A DNA stretch of 64,000 nt, from NCBI GenBank assembly GCA_017084465.1, contig CP070896.1, positions 868,001-932,000 of the forward strand, in the 5' to 3' direction. The DNA comes from Lacrimispora xylanisolvens. GTDB taxonomy: Bacteria > Bacillota > Clostridia > Lachnospirales > Lachnospiraceae. This document shows positions 9,343 through 22,390 of this stretch, piece after piece. The translations under genes and the position numbers were made by a program. Position 1 is the first letter of the stretch. Each line of letters starts with the position of its first letter. A model generated the notes under the pieces. It saw nothing but the letters and a program-made list of their open reading frames with translations, was not told the origin of the DNA and did not search any database.

Positions 9343-9373
9343 ATAAAGGGGCTGTGAAATAAGTCTCTACGAA

Positions 9374-9421
9374 AAAGGAGGATTCTCTTCTGAGCGATAG
9401 CTTGGAAGAGGATCCTCCTTT
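9374..9421. terminator. Terminator-like hairpin inside the left end of the insertion sequence
   Basis: AAAGGAGGATTCTCTTC pairs with GAAGAGGATCCTCCTTT with one mismatch around a 14-base loop, ending in short A/T tracts. It lies just after the transposase stop and would end transcription from either side. Confidence 0.75.
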
Positions 9422-9488
9422 CAAATGATCAAGATGAGTAAAAATGAGTATAATTTCCCCTACCCCAAGGTGGATGGGCAATTCTATG

Positions 9489-11085
9489 CTACGCTGCCTT
9501 GGATATTCTCTTTTTCTTATTTTGATATTTGTAAAGATTTTGACCTATAGCAACTAAAAAAATCTCCAGCTTGACAGATTTAATGCCTTTTCTTACGATT
9601 CTTTTATACCATCTGTCATTTTTCATGATTCCAAAAGTTCCTTCTGCTTGAATAGATCGATTCATCCGAAGAAGGGCTCCATGGATACTTTCGAGATTTT
9701 CAATCACTTCTTTGTGAAACGATGTTAATTCTTCATTTAATCGAATGGTTCGGTTTTTGTCTGTTTTCTTACATTGTTTTGCATAAGGACATCCGCTGCA
9801 ATCCTCACAAGTGTAGACTTCCTCTTGACGTCCATACTGATTTCCTTTCACGTACTTGCGATAAGAAAATACAAATCTTTTCCATTTGGACAGATTAAAT
9901 CTCCCTGTTCATTTCTTTTAAAGTTTACAGCTCGAAATAAATTTTCATGATACTTATTATCGGTAGTTTCTTTTTTAAACATTGGAAACTTCATATATTT
10001 CTTCATTCCATGCTGTTCGCAGTACAAGTAATTATTATAAGATCCATACCCTGCATCAGCAGTCGGATACTCCGGATAAAATCCGTATGTTCGTTTGAAT
10101 TCTTCCATAAGAGGTATAAAACAATCCATGTCTGAACGGTACTGATTCACATCAAGGACCGCTATGTATTCATCTGCCACACCTACCTGTACATTGTAGG
10201 CGGGTAACAGTTGATCATTTCCCATATAGTCCGTTTTGATACGCATAAACGTAGCTGAATGATCTGTTTTTGAATAACTGTTACGATCAGGGCCACAGAT
10301 AAACACCTTTTCTACATACTCTTCCAGTTTGGGAGGCGTATTGCAACAAAGTCTCATACTGTCTCTGCTGAACAGACTTTCGATGACCTTTCCCATAAAC
10401 AAATGTTATACGATCCAGTTGAACGAAATCAGCGTAACGAGATCCCATTTCTTTTAATTCTTCTGGAATGTATTCCGTATTCATTTGCATCTTAAGACCT
10501 GAGAACGCTAACGTACTGTTGATTTCTTCTAGCAAAGCAGTTATCTTTTCATAAAGTCGGTATCTTGATTTTTCTGTTGCCTTCTTCCATACCCAGGAAT
10601 ACTTATTTGCGTTTGCTTCAAACTTTGAGCCATCGATGTAGATATGGTTAAGATCCACGTGCTCATCTGCAAAGATCTTTTGATTGATATCATAAAAGAT
10701 TTCTTCAATAGAACTGGCGAGAATTTCGTTAATGAAATATCCAAAGGTACGGTAAGTCGGATGTTCATTATCCATGAGATACATAAACCTAATATTAACT
10801 TTACAGCTGTCCTCCAGTTCTCTAAGTGACATGTACCCCTGAGTCATAAACCCAAAGAGTACCGTTTTTTAGCATGTTAATCGGATTATATCTGATACGT
10901 CCTGTTTCATACTCAGGCAGGCATTTCAGGTACTTTGTTAAATTAATTCCCTCCATGAATTGATCAAATGTTAAAACCGGATCACAAATATCTAGAAAAT
11001 CTGAAATAAACAGTGGCAAAGTTGCTTGTTTTGTTATAAAATAATCTACGGTATTGTTTTTCGTCATAGTTAAATTATACCACAA
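9489..11085 (-). pseudogene. IS1182-family transposase (at least three frameshifts)
   Basis: Four overlapping frames make one DDE transposase of about 530 residues. The N-terminal DUF772-type domain (FISDFLDICDPVLTFDQFMEGI) is followed by catalytic segments: the first Asp in YIDGSKFEANANKYSWVW, the second in TADAGYGSYNNYLY, and the Glu in SIQAEGTFGIMKNDRW. A cysteine cluster (CEDCSGCPYAKQC) lies between the last two, as is usual for this family. Breaks are near 10850 (A6 run), 10330-10400 and 9850. Because many other genes in this window show equal errors, the copy may be intact in the organism; as read here it could not make active enzyme. Confidence 0.85.
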
Positions 11086-11156
11086 AAATAGGACTTCCGA
11101 TGCACGAACGTGCTTCGGAAAGTCCTATTTTATTGAAGAGTTATTTCACAGCCCCT

Positions 11157-12583
<1,427 letters not shown>

Positions 12584-12622
12584 CGTTTTTATCTTTCCTT
12601 TCTTTCTGTTATATTACGGGAC

Positions 12623-14093
<1,471 letters not shown>

Positions 14094-14102
14094 TTATCCC
14101 TA

Positions 14103-15348
14103 CTACTTTTTCTGATTGTAAACCCAGTCCATGATTTCTCTGCTTTTCAATGCAGGTACCCAGGAACTATGGTATATCATCTGCCCCGCCTGTTTCATTT
14201 CTTCATCACTGTACATGGTAATTCTATTATTTTGGGCTCCTTTATCCTTTAATACCTGATACAAAATTTTGGAAGTATAGCTGGTGCATACCGGATCATT
14301 TTCCGCCTGCACAAACCACATGGGAACATTGGTTATATCAGAATGACTCATTAAATCAGAGATATCCTGATAGCATTTTCCATAGTCCTGATCCGTAAGC
14401 GCCAGACTGCCTTCAAACTTATATGCAAGGCCATAGGGCTTGGAAATAGGTATTAGTGTATCCTTTGCACATATGGGAAGGGCTGCTGCGAAAAAAGTCA
14501 GGATACTGCATAACAAAACGCAAAACTGCACCGCCTCCTGACGAAGCCCCGCTGATATAAACCCGTTTTGAATCAATCTTTCCCTTCTTGATCAGATCCT
14601 GAATAAACTCGTGAATCACATCATTATAATCCTGCATTTTCTTAAGCTGATCCGGTTCTTCTGAGATTCCAAAACTGTAGTTTTCTGGAAACTGAAAGGA
14701 AAGAACCGCCGTCTGGTATCCGTCCTCTATCCAGGAAACAGCTCCCCTGTTATTTAAAATATTTGCTCCTTCAAAGGAGGACGAAAGGACTTCCCCACCC
14801 CCATGCTCCCACAGCATAAGCGGGACTTTTGCAGTACCGGCAGGCATATAAAGCCAATAGGGCAGTTCTATTCCGTTACTTCCTTTAAACGTCCCTTTCA
14901 CAAAATCATCTACTGTTCTTGTTTTAATCTGACAGGGATCTCCCTTTTTTAAGTCCAGCCCATCAATGGTACTGTTAATTAAAAAGTCATAATGGGTGGG
15001 CTGCATTTTTTCATCGTATACCGTTTTACCAAGATACCGGAACGGATCCACATAAAGTTTTACATTGTTACCCATTATCTTAATATCATTGACCATATAG
15101 CTTTCACTACCAATGGTTATGCTAAAATCATTGGGTGCAATGCTGCCTAACGCCGAAATATCCTTGAGCCGATAGGTGATGGACTGTACCTCCTGACCAT
15201 CATCCCCCACATACGTATGGAGAGTGACATTCTCCACCGTAACTGCCTTATCAGGCTCTGCATTTGCAGTAGTTATAAATGCAGTACTACTGAGCATCAG
15301 CACCATAGATAAAAACAGACATCTTCTGGTGCACTTGATCTTTTTCAT
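14103..15348 (-). CDS. Secreted alpha/beta-hydrolase esterase (frameshifted)
   Basis: About 415 residues. A signal peptide (KKIKCTRRC then a hydrophobic stretch, cleavage near ANA-EP at about 30) leads to a beta-rich domain (about 35-140) and an alpha/beta-hydrolase domain with oxyanion-type HGGG (WEHGGGEV), nucleophile GASSGG and the distal SWVPALKSREIMDWV end. One extra T near 14490 breaks the frame; repaired it reads PDFFAAALPICAK. Proteins of this type remove acyl groups from plant polysaccharides or glycosides. Being first in the beta-glucoside operon it may de-esterify acylated glucosides outside the cell before PTS import; that role is inference. Confidence 0.75.
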
Positions 15349-15433
15349 GTACTTCCTCCTTTTAAATTTTTATACTCATTACGGGATTGGCCTTCTCCCC
15401 AATGGTTCCATGGTTTTAATACCCCATAAAAAT

Positions 15434-15522
15434 TAAAAAAACTGATCATACTTACACGTTGCCTAAGCAAACATGTAAATATCACCAGTCATGCCTGTAT
15501 CTGCTGATACAGTAACACCTAG
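15434..15522 (-). promoter_or_regulatory. LicT/BglG-type RAT antiterminator with overlapping terminator
   Basis: On the minus strand, 15522-15485 resembles a ribonucleic antiterminator: GTTACTG and CAGGCA motifs flanking a CTGTATC/GATACAG stem. Immediately after, a second stem (TTACATGTTTGC with GCAACGTGTAA, extended by TGAT/ATCA) leads to a T7 run (15435-15441 as A), that is, a terminator whose 5-prime arm borders the RAT. This is the layout of bglP/licS leaders, where an antiterminator protein lets transcription continue when beta-glucosides are present. No bglG/licT gene is in the window. The rest of 15349-15736 is AT-rich and shows only a CGGG/CCCG repeat near 15635-15650. Confidence 0.55.
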
Positions 15523-15736
15523 TTATTTATTTGTTTTTAAATCAATACAGTCTTTATTAATTAAGTAAATGTTACCATATTTATCCAATTATGTAAATAC
15601 TTTTTGTGTATTATTATATTTTAAATCCTGACTCGGGAAGAAATCCCCGGTTTTGTCAATTTTATGTTATAATTCCATTACTATTACTATTTTGAGACAC
15701 GGGCCGGCAATGGCCAGAAAAGGAATTACGGATGCC

Positions 15737-16632
15737 ATGAACCTTTATCATTTACGCTATTTTGTTACACTTGCCCACCTGGAACACTATACAAAGGCTG
15801 CTGCACAGTTAAACACCACCCAGCCCAACTTAAGTTATGCCATTTCATCATTGGAAGCCGAACTAGGCGTATCTCTCTTTGAAAAAGACGGACGGAATAT
15901 TGTCCTTACAAAATGCGGAAAGGATTTTTTATCTGATGTGGAACACTCCTTATCCATTCTGGATTCCGGGGTATTAAAAATGCAGCTGATCGGGCGGGGA
16001 GAAGGTCTGATTGAGATCGGATTTTTAAGAACTCTGGGAATCAATTACATTCCTCTCACTCTTTCCAGCTACTTAAAGACGGAGGATGGGAAAAATGCCA
16101 CCTTTCATTTTCATGACGGCATCACTGCAGATCTAATCCCCATGCTGAAAGATAAAACCTGTGACGTAGTTTTTTGTTCCTATGCAAAGGATGAACCGGA
16201 TATTGAATTCGTTCCAGTGGCTGCCCAGGATCTGGTTCTTATCGTTCCCAAGGACCACCCTTTGGCAGACCGGACCGAAGCAGATCTTTCAGAAACACTG
16301 CCCTTTCCCCAGATTTTTTCCACTCAAGAAGCGGACTTCGTTCCATTGTGGACAGCCTGTTTCAAAAAATAAACGCTACACCCAATATCGCATTGGAGAT
16401 CGAAGAAGATCAGGTAATTGCAGGATTTGTTGCCGCAGGATTTGGAATTGCCATTGTTCCGGATATGTTTGAATTAAACCAGTTGTCTGTTAAAAAAATA
16501 TCCATTAAAAACCCCAGTTGGGAACGCCGCTTTTATATGGCTTATTTAAAAAATCAGTATCAGACACCAGTAGTCTCCCGCTTTATCCAATTTATAAAGG
16601 AAAACAGAGAAAATTCCATCAAAAATCCATAA
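15737..16632 (+). CDS. LysR family transcriptional regulator (frameshifted)
   Basis: About 299 residues after repair. MNLYHLRYFVTLAHLEHYTKAAAQLNTTQPNLSYAI starts the classic N-terminal winged helix (about 1-60), and residues 90-295 form the periplasmic-binding-like effector domain. The long upstream extension of the frame lacks a ribosome site, so the ATG at 15737 is taken (AGGA upstream). The break is in the T6 run near 16315; a seventh T gives PQIFFHSRSGLRSIV, joined to DSLFQKINATPNIAL. It is followed by a flavin reductase gene on the same strand. LysR regulators commonly govern aromatic and hydroaromatic acid genes (for example QuiR of Listeria), which fits the neighbours. Confidence 0.88.
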
Positions 16633-16744
16633 ATATTTTTTATATATACTTACAAATTCATCAATTAGTTTTTTCATTCCCCAACGCTTATAATAGAAGG
16701 AGAATCTAAGATCACTTTTATTTATATGAAAAGGGAGAAATTAT

Positions 16745-18744
16745 ATGAAATCCAAATATTCACAGCTTTTTAGTCCTTTAACTGTTAAAAATATGACAAT
16801 CAAAAACCGGATTGCCATGATGCCCATGGGCACCAACTATGGAGAGCAGAATGGAGAAATGAGTTTTCTGCATATCAATTATTACAGGCAGAGAGCAATG
16901 GGCGGAACTGGGCTGATTATCGTAGAAAATGCCAACGTAGATTACCCGTCAGGCTCCCAATGGAACCACCCAGATTAGAATTGATCATGACAATTATATT
17001 CCCCGTTATTATAAGCTCTGTGAAGAACTTCATAAGCAGGGAGCCTGTGCTGCCATACAGATCAATCATGCGGGAGCTTCCGCACAGTCTGCAAGAACCA
17101 ATATGCAGCCAGTGTCTGCATCTGATATTCCTTCTAAAACAGGCGGTGAATTACTACGCCCCTTAAGCAGGGAAGAGATTGATGATATCGTGATCAAATT
17201 CGGACAGGCAGCCAGACGGGCTCAGATTGCCGGATTTGATGCGATTGAAATCCACGCAGGCCACTCCTACTTACTCAGTCAGTTTCTCTCCCCTCTCACC
17301 AATAACCGGACAGATGAATTCGGCGGCTCAGTAGAAAACCGGGCACGCTTTCCGCAGATGGTGTTTGAGGAAGTGCGCAGACAAGTGGGATCTATGTATC
17401 CTATCTTTGCAAGAATCAGTGCTGATGAACTTTTAGAGGGTGGAAACACGTTGGAAGACACACTGGAATATTTACAGTACTTTGATGAATTTGTAGATGT
17501 ATATGATGTATCCTGCGGTTTAAACGGTTCCATTCAGTTTCAGATTGATGCCAATTACCTAAAGGATGGCTGGCGCTCCTATATGGCAAGAGCAGTAAAA
17601 GACCGGTATCGCAAGCCATGTATTACCATGGGAAACATACGAAATCCTCAGATCGCTGAAGAAATTCTTCTAAAAGGAGATGCCGATTTAATTGGAATCG
17701 GAAGAGGTCTGATTGCAGATCCCTCCTGGGCAAACAAAGCCCATACCGGCAGAGAAGAGTTTATTAATAAATGTATCTCCTGTAACATCGGCTGTGCAGG
17801 AAACCGCATCGGCATCAACCGCCCCATCCGCTGTACCGTTAATCCCAGTGTGAATGAAGGGGAATCCTATGAGAAAAACAAAGTAAAGAAACCCTGTAAT
17901 GTAGTTGTAATCGGAGGAGGGACGGCAGGTCTTGAGGCCGCCTGCACTGCAGCAGAGGTAGGGTGTAATGTTTTTCTTATTGAAAAAAAGGATTATCTGG
18001 GTGGACTGGCAGCCGAGATCTCCAGAATTCCCGACAAGGTAAGACTGAATGATTTCCCCACTTACTTAATTAACCGTGCCAAAAATCTTCATAACCTGTA
18101 TCTTTTTACGGGAGAAGATGCTGTAGTGGATCGGGTGAAACGTCTGAATCCGGATATTATCGTAAACGCCACTGGCTCCAATCCTCTTCTTCCACCCATT
18201 AAAGGACTCTTTGATTACATAGACAAAGATGACAGCCGCATTTCTTCCATAACCGGTATGATCGGACACATTCCTGATTATCCCAATGATCTGACAGGAA
18301 AACAGGTAGTGGTGATAGGCGGAGGTGCCGTTGGACTTGATGTGGTGGAATATATGGCCCCCAGAGGTGCAAAGGTGTTCATCGTTGAAATGATGCCGGA
18401 TATCGGAAAAGACTTAGATCCCCGTTTCAAAAAGCGGAATCAATGCAATGATGAGAAAATATGAAGTAGTTCCGTTAACAGGAGCCACACTGACTGAAGT
18501 CAGGGAGTCTTCTTTCCTCATCAGCCAGAACGGGACGGAAACAGAGCTTCCCTTTGACTATGGCTTTGTCTGCCTTGGCATGAGAGCCAACACGCCGGTC
18601 ATCAATGAACTTCATCAGGCCTTTGATGATACCGATGCAGAGATCATCAACATCGGAGACAGCGTCCGGGCGCGAAGAATCATAGACGGAATTCAGGAAG
18701 GACGCAATTTATTAAATACACTGGAGCGCAAAGAGTTCTTGTAA
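16745..18744 (+). CDS. NADH:flavin oxidoreductase, 4Fe-4S 2-enoate/dienoyl-CoA reductase type (two frameshifts)
   Basis: About 665 residues: N-terminal Old-Yellow-Enzyme TIM barrel (about 1-340; LFSPLTVKNMTIKNRIAM start, HAGH active-site turn, LTNNRTDEFGGSVENR), a [4Fe-4S] cysteine set (CISCNIGC then RCTVNP), and a C-terminal FAD/NAD part (GGGTAGLEAA, GGGAVGLDVVE). This is the architecture of 2,4-dienoyl-CoA reductase, 2-enoate reductase and the bile-acid enzymes BaiCD/BaiH: electrons go from NADH via FAD and the cluster to FMN, which reduces an activated C=C bond. Breaks near 16970 (extra C) and 18423 (extra C). Its place between a LysR regulator and a shikimate-type cluster hints at unsaturated hydroaromatic acids. 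Confidence 0.88.
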
Positions 18745-18748
18745 AAAG

Positions 18749-18793
18749 CAGAGATGCCGGTTGGAAAAATCCATCCGGCATCTCTGTTTTATT
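18749..18793. terminator. Bidirectional terminator between convergent genes
   Basis: CAGAGATGCCGG pairs with CCGGCATCTCTG (12 bp, perfect) with A and T tracts on both sides. It ends both the flavin reductase and the convergent permease. Confidence 0.88.
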
Positions 18794-20143
18794 TATTCAA
18801 TTACGGTTCTTTTTTTCACTCCCGGAACGCTCCAGTTGCTTAGGACAATGTTAAGCCCAAATCCAACCAAGAGTGCCCAGGCAGAACCCTGCATGGCAAG
18901 AACCACTGCCATGATAGCTGCGATACTTTTATCAAGATCTGTCTCACAGTATTCCATGCCAATTCTTCCGCAGACAAATGCCTGGAATATCAGAGTGATT
19001 CCTGCACCAACCGGAAATACCGGTTTTAATAGTGTAACCACAGGAATGCAGATAACACTGATTAACGTTCCAAGGCGGAAGGAGCCCATTGCACCAAGAA
19101 GAGATTTCATTGCCTCTTTTCCCTCCTTATAACGAATGCTCACAGAAACCGTCATTCCCACCCACAAAGGTCCTGCCAGTGGGGGGAAACGGGGCAAAGA
19201 TTGCAAGAATTATATTTCTGATTCCGCTGATTAAATTGGATCTGCTGGAATTAAAATCAATGATTTCATCGTCCCGTTCTGCCTTTGCCTCTTTAATCAG
19301 ACTCTCAGACGTTACAAAATCTCCGAACGCGATTACATAGCAGATCAGTGCAAGGGGAAGTGCACTTAAAAACATCCGGATCCCCGGAAAACCCACTCCA
19401 AACACTCCTACCTGTTGAAGCATTTCCTTAAACATGGGTATTTTGACAAATGTGCCGATTTCCACATGAGGCATGGCAAGCTCACCTGCTGCGATTCCGA
19501 TTACCATAGCGATCAGATAGGGAAATAAGTTTCCGTACTTGGCAATGATATCGAGGACTTTGTATTTTTTACGTTTCTCCTGATAAGAGGAGGAGAATCT
19601 GATGATTGCAAGAAGTAAAGCACCAACACCAACAGCTATTGGGAAATTTCTAAGCTGCCCCTTAGGAGATAGCTGCCCCTGTAAAACTGTGATGGGAGTT
19701 GCCATTAAGATTCCCCCCTTGATAGACGGAGGAATGTTTTTAATAAAGCCTTCAGCCAGTTTTGTCACACCCATAAATATAAATACCAGCCCAACCAGCA
19801 GCTGCAGGGCAATCATCGCCTGAATCCTCTCCGCCCCCATTTCGTATGACGTTAAATAAGCCAGTGTCAGAGGCAACGTTGCTGTTATCCAGCCAGGAAT
19901 TACAGGATCGCCCAGGTTTGCATGGAGTATGTATAAAAATGCTTCCAAAATAATGCAGCTCCACGCCAGTTCATATGGAAGCCCTAAATATTCTGTCATA
20001 TATGGGATCGCGCTGAGAGCGGTCGCACCTACGATCAAACCCTGAATGAATTCTACCTTTTCCAGTTTATAATGGATAAAAGGAATTCTAAGTTTAAAAA
20101 TCCCCATTGAAATAAATGCCAGTTCTTTCTTCTCCGAATTCAT
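18793..20143 (-). CDS. Multipass permease, probably UraA/SulP-like fold (frameshifted)
   Basis: About 449 residues after repair, with 11-14 hydrophobic segments and short loops. Features such as PYELAWSCIILEAFLYILHANLGDP, PPSIKGGILMATPITVLQ and FPPLAGPLWVGMTVSVSIRY recall the two-fold repeated core of nucleobase/sulfate (NCS2/SulP) carriers, but the match is general. The break is an extra C in the C6 run near 19183. It is the last gene of the minus-strand cluster with the MFS carrier, shikimate dehydrogenase and flavin reductase, so it may import an organic acid, for example a hydroaromatic. I do not know the precise family. Confidence 0.6.
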
Positions 20144-20234
20144 AATACCTCCTGTATTTTGTTATTTTTTTAACATTTAAGGTTAAAAAAAGAATGTGTC
20201 TGAAATTAAACACATACTTTTCATTTTTCAGGTT

Positions 20235-20268
20235 CTGTCAGGAACTGCTGTATTGCTGCTCCTGACAG
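20235..20268. terminator. Intercistronic hairpin between MFS and permease genes
   Basis: CTGTCAGGA pairs with TCCTGACAG (9 bp) with inner complementarity. No clear T run follows on the minus strand, so it may stabilise or partly terminate the message instead of ending it. Confidence 0.4.
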
Positions 20269-20282
20269 AGTCTTTCTTATCT

Positions 20283-21485
20283 CTATCTTACTTTCTGTCT
20301 TTTCTCCATTACCTTTACAAAAACCGCAAGTATAACGCCCAGGAATGTAACACCTGCATTCAGTAGAAGTATCATTCTGGGTCCTTCGCTTCCTCCGATT
20401 CTCGTTAAATATCCTGCCAGAGACAAGATGGTGTAATTAGCCACGGAAGAGGCAATCATCACAAAGGAGGTTGCAGTTGCCTTATTCTCAGGGAAGAACT
20501 GAATGGTAGTTGCCACAGCCAGCTGAAGAACACCGCCTGCTCCTGCATATCCAATTACAAAACCCCCGATGATACAAATCTGCGGTGTTCTGATCCAATA
20601 GCACAAAAGCAGCATAACGGTAGAAACAGCCGGATATAAAATCAGAACCGTCTTCTCGCCTAACCCCTTTTTAATCAGAATTGCTGTTACGATAATTGCA
20701 ACAGCAGTGCCGGCCGCATAGTAGGACTGAATTAGGGATGGATTGGTCATACCATACAACTGCCCCAGCTCTTTATTGCAGTTTAACCACAGCATAAACG
20801 TGGAGGAGCTGGTAAATCCGATTAAGATTGCAGCTATGGAAACAGGCGTAAATTTCATCCGCTCCTGTTTTGTTTTTACACCATTTCTCCCTTTCTTCTC
20901 CCTTTCCGGGAATGGGAGTAACAGGATTAATAAGCCGTCTGCCAGAATCGCTGCACCGCAGATGATAAACAGTGTGGTGTACGGTAGTCCTGCATTTCCT
21001 ACAAATAGAATGAAAAAAGGCAGGAGAAACTGGCTGACGCACATAGAGAATTTCGTAAACATGTTGGCTATGGAACCGTTATTTACAAAAATCTCCATGC
21101 AGGTTGGACTGACACAGGTATCTAAAAAGGAATTTGCCGCTCCTCCAAGAATGGCAAAGCAATAGGCTGCTGCCATGTTAGGCGACAGGATAATTCCTGC
21201 AAAGAATATGACATATAGTCCTACCCCGATCAGTCCGCTCAACTTTCTTCCATAACGGTCTGAAAAAGGTCCGGCCACAAAATGTGCCAGCAGTCTTCCA
21301 AGTCCAAGAGCTGCAATAACGGTAACAACCCTGCTTACATCATAACTTCCGTCAGCCAGCTGCCCAGCACCCCAGGCTTTGGCAAAATTCGTCTTATACT
21401 GACTCAGTATGGAAGCTCCGATTCCATGGATAAAAAAAGAAAAGTATAAGGCAAATGCAGTCGGATAGTATCTTTTGTTATTCAT
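20283..21485 (-). CDS. MFS transporter
   Basis: 400 residues, intact, with 12 predicted membrane helices. The loop 2-3 motif is present as HFVAGPFSDRYGRKLSG, the usual G-x3-D-R-x-G-R signature, and the central basic loop (REKKGRNGVKTKQERMK) lies near residue 205. It is 17 bases downstream of the shikimate dehydrogenase gene and in the same operon. Listeria and other quinate/shikimate operons also carry an MFS carrier, so a hydroaromatic acid symporter is a reasonable guess; the sequence alone does not show the substrate. Confidence 0.88.
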   Translation of the reverse strand: MNNKRYYPTAFALYFSFFIHGIGASILSQYKTNFAKAWGAGQLADGSYDVSRVVTVIAALGLGRLLAHFVAGPFSDRYGRKLSGLIGVGLYVIFFAGIILSPNMAAAYCFAILGGAANSFLDTCVSPTCMEIFVNNGSIANMFTKFSMCVSQFLLPFFILFVGNAGLPYTTLFIICGAAILADGLLILLLPFPEREKKGRNGVKTKQERMKFTPVSIAAILIGFTSSSTFMLWLNCNKELGQLYGMTNPSLIQSYYAAGTAVAIIVTAILIKKGLGEKTVLILYPAVSTVMLLLCYWIRTPQICIIGGFVIGYAGAGGVLQLAVATTIQFFPENKATATSFVMIASSVANYTILSLAGYLTRIGGSEGPRMILLLNAGVTFLGVILAVFVKVMEKRQKVR

Positions 21486-21502
21486 TTATAACTCTCTTTC
21501 TG

Positions 21503-22372
21503 TTAGCGAAAGAGCAGGTCCTTTACACCTTCCACAGGCATTTCCTGTCCTGTATAAAGCTTAAAGGCTGCTGCCCCCTGCCAGACAAGCATTCCCTGCC
21601 CGTCAATGCAGGTACAGCCTGCTTCTCTTGCTTCTCTAAGCATTTTCGTTTCTTTTGGATTATAAACCGCATCTGTCACTACCAGACCCGGGTAAAACAT
21701 GGTTACATCTTTTACCACGCTCTCATTGTCCATGGGTTTCATGCCTACAATTGTAGCATTGGCAAAAATGTCACTGGTTTTCATTTCTTCTCTCATGGTT
21801 TCCATATCAGAAATGTCAAATACGTTGACTGTACAGCCAGGTCTTTCCTGTCTGATTTTTTCTGCAGTTTCCAGAGTTCTCTCAAAAAATGCATCCTTAA
21901 TATTAAAAATGGAGATCTCCCTTGCCCCTTCTAAGGCACACTGCACCTGTATGGCAGTCGCTGCGCCTCCGCCTCCGCATATGGTAATCTTCTTATCTTT
22001 TATTTCAACGCCGTGATCTCTTAAATTATCTACAAATCCCTGTCCGTCTGTTATATGCCCAATCAGCTTTCCGTCTTCATTTACAATGGTATTGACAGCG
22101 CCAATGATACGGGCTGCATCAGACAGCTCATCCATGTATTTTAATGCTTCCGTTTTGCAGGGCATAGTTACGTTGCAGCCTCTCATCTTTAAGGTTTTTA
22201 CGGCCTCAACTGCCTGTTTTACCTCTTCTACCTTGATATCAAAAGCAAGATATGCATAGTCCAGTCCCAGCTTTTCAAAGCTGTAATTGTACATAGCGGG
22301 GGAACCGGAATGTCCTACCGGTGAGCCAATTAATCCCATTAAACCTGTTCTTCCAGAAATTCTCTTATCCAT
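21503..22372 (-). CDS. ydiB: Quinate/shikimate dehydrogenase (YdiB-like)
   Basis: 289 residues, intact. The substrate Ser-x-Ser is in GHSGSPAMYN, the catalytic Lys in MRGCNVTMPCKTEA and the Asp in GHITDGQGF; the nucleotide loop is GGGGAATAIQ. The C-terminal stretch VGMKPMDNESVVKDVTMFYPGLVV and the DGQGMLVWQGAAAF end are closer to E. coli YdiB than to AroE, and the residues after the dinucleotide strand (NIKDAFF) suggest preference for NAD. YdiB acts on both quinate and shikimate. The genomic setting (two transporters, two flavin reductases, a QuiC-class protein) favours a catabolic role over aromatic amino acid synthesis. Confidence 0.9.
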   Translation of the reverse strand: MDKRISGRTGLMGLIGSPVGHSGSPAMYNYSFEKLGLDYAYLAFDIKVEEVKQAVEAVKTLKMRGCNVTMPCKTEALKYMDELSDAARIIGAVNTIVNEDGKLIGHITDGQGFVDNLRDHGVEIKDKKITICGGGGAATAIQVQCALEGAREISIFNIKDAFFERTLETAEKIRQERPGCTVNVFDISDMETMREEMKTSDIFANATIVGMKPMDNESVVKDVTMFYPGLVVTDAVYNPKETKMLREAREAGCTCIDGQGMLVWQGAAAFKLYTGQEMPVEGVKDLLFR

Positions 22373-22390
22373 ATTCTGCTCTCCTTATTA

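Noticed and set aside
10280..10860. Programmed frameshifting in the transposase
   Set aside because: There are at least three breaks, not one slippery site, and the same kind of break occurs in many unrelated genes here.
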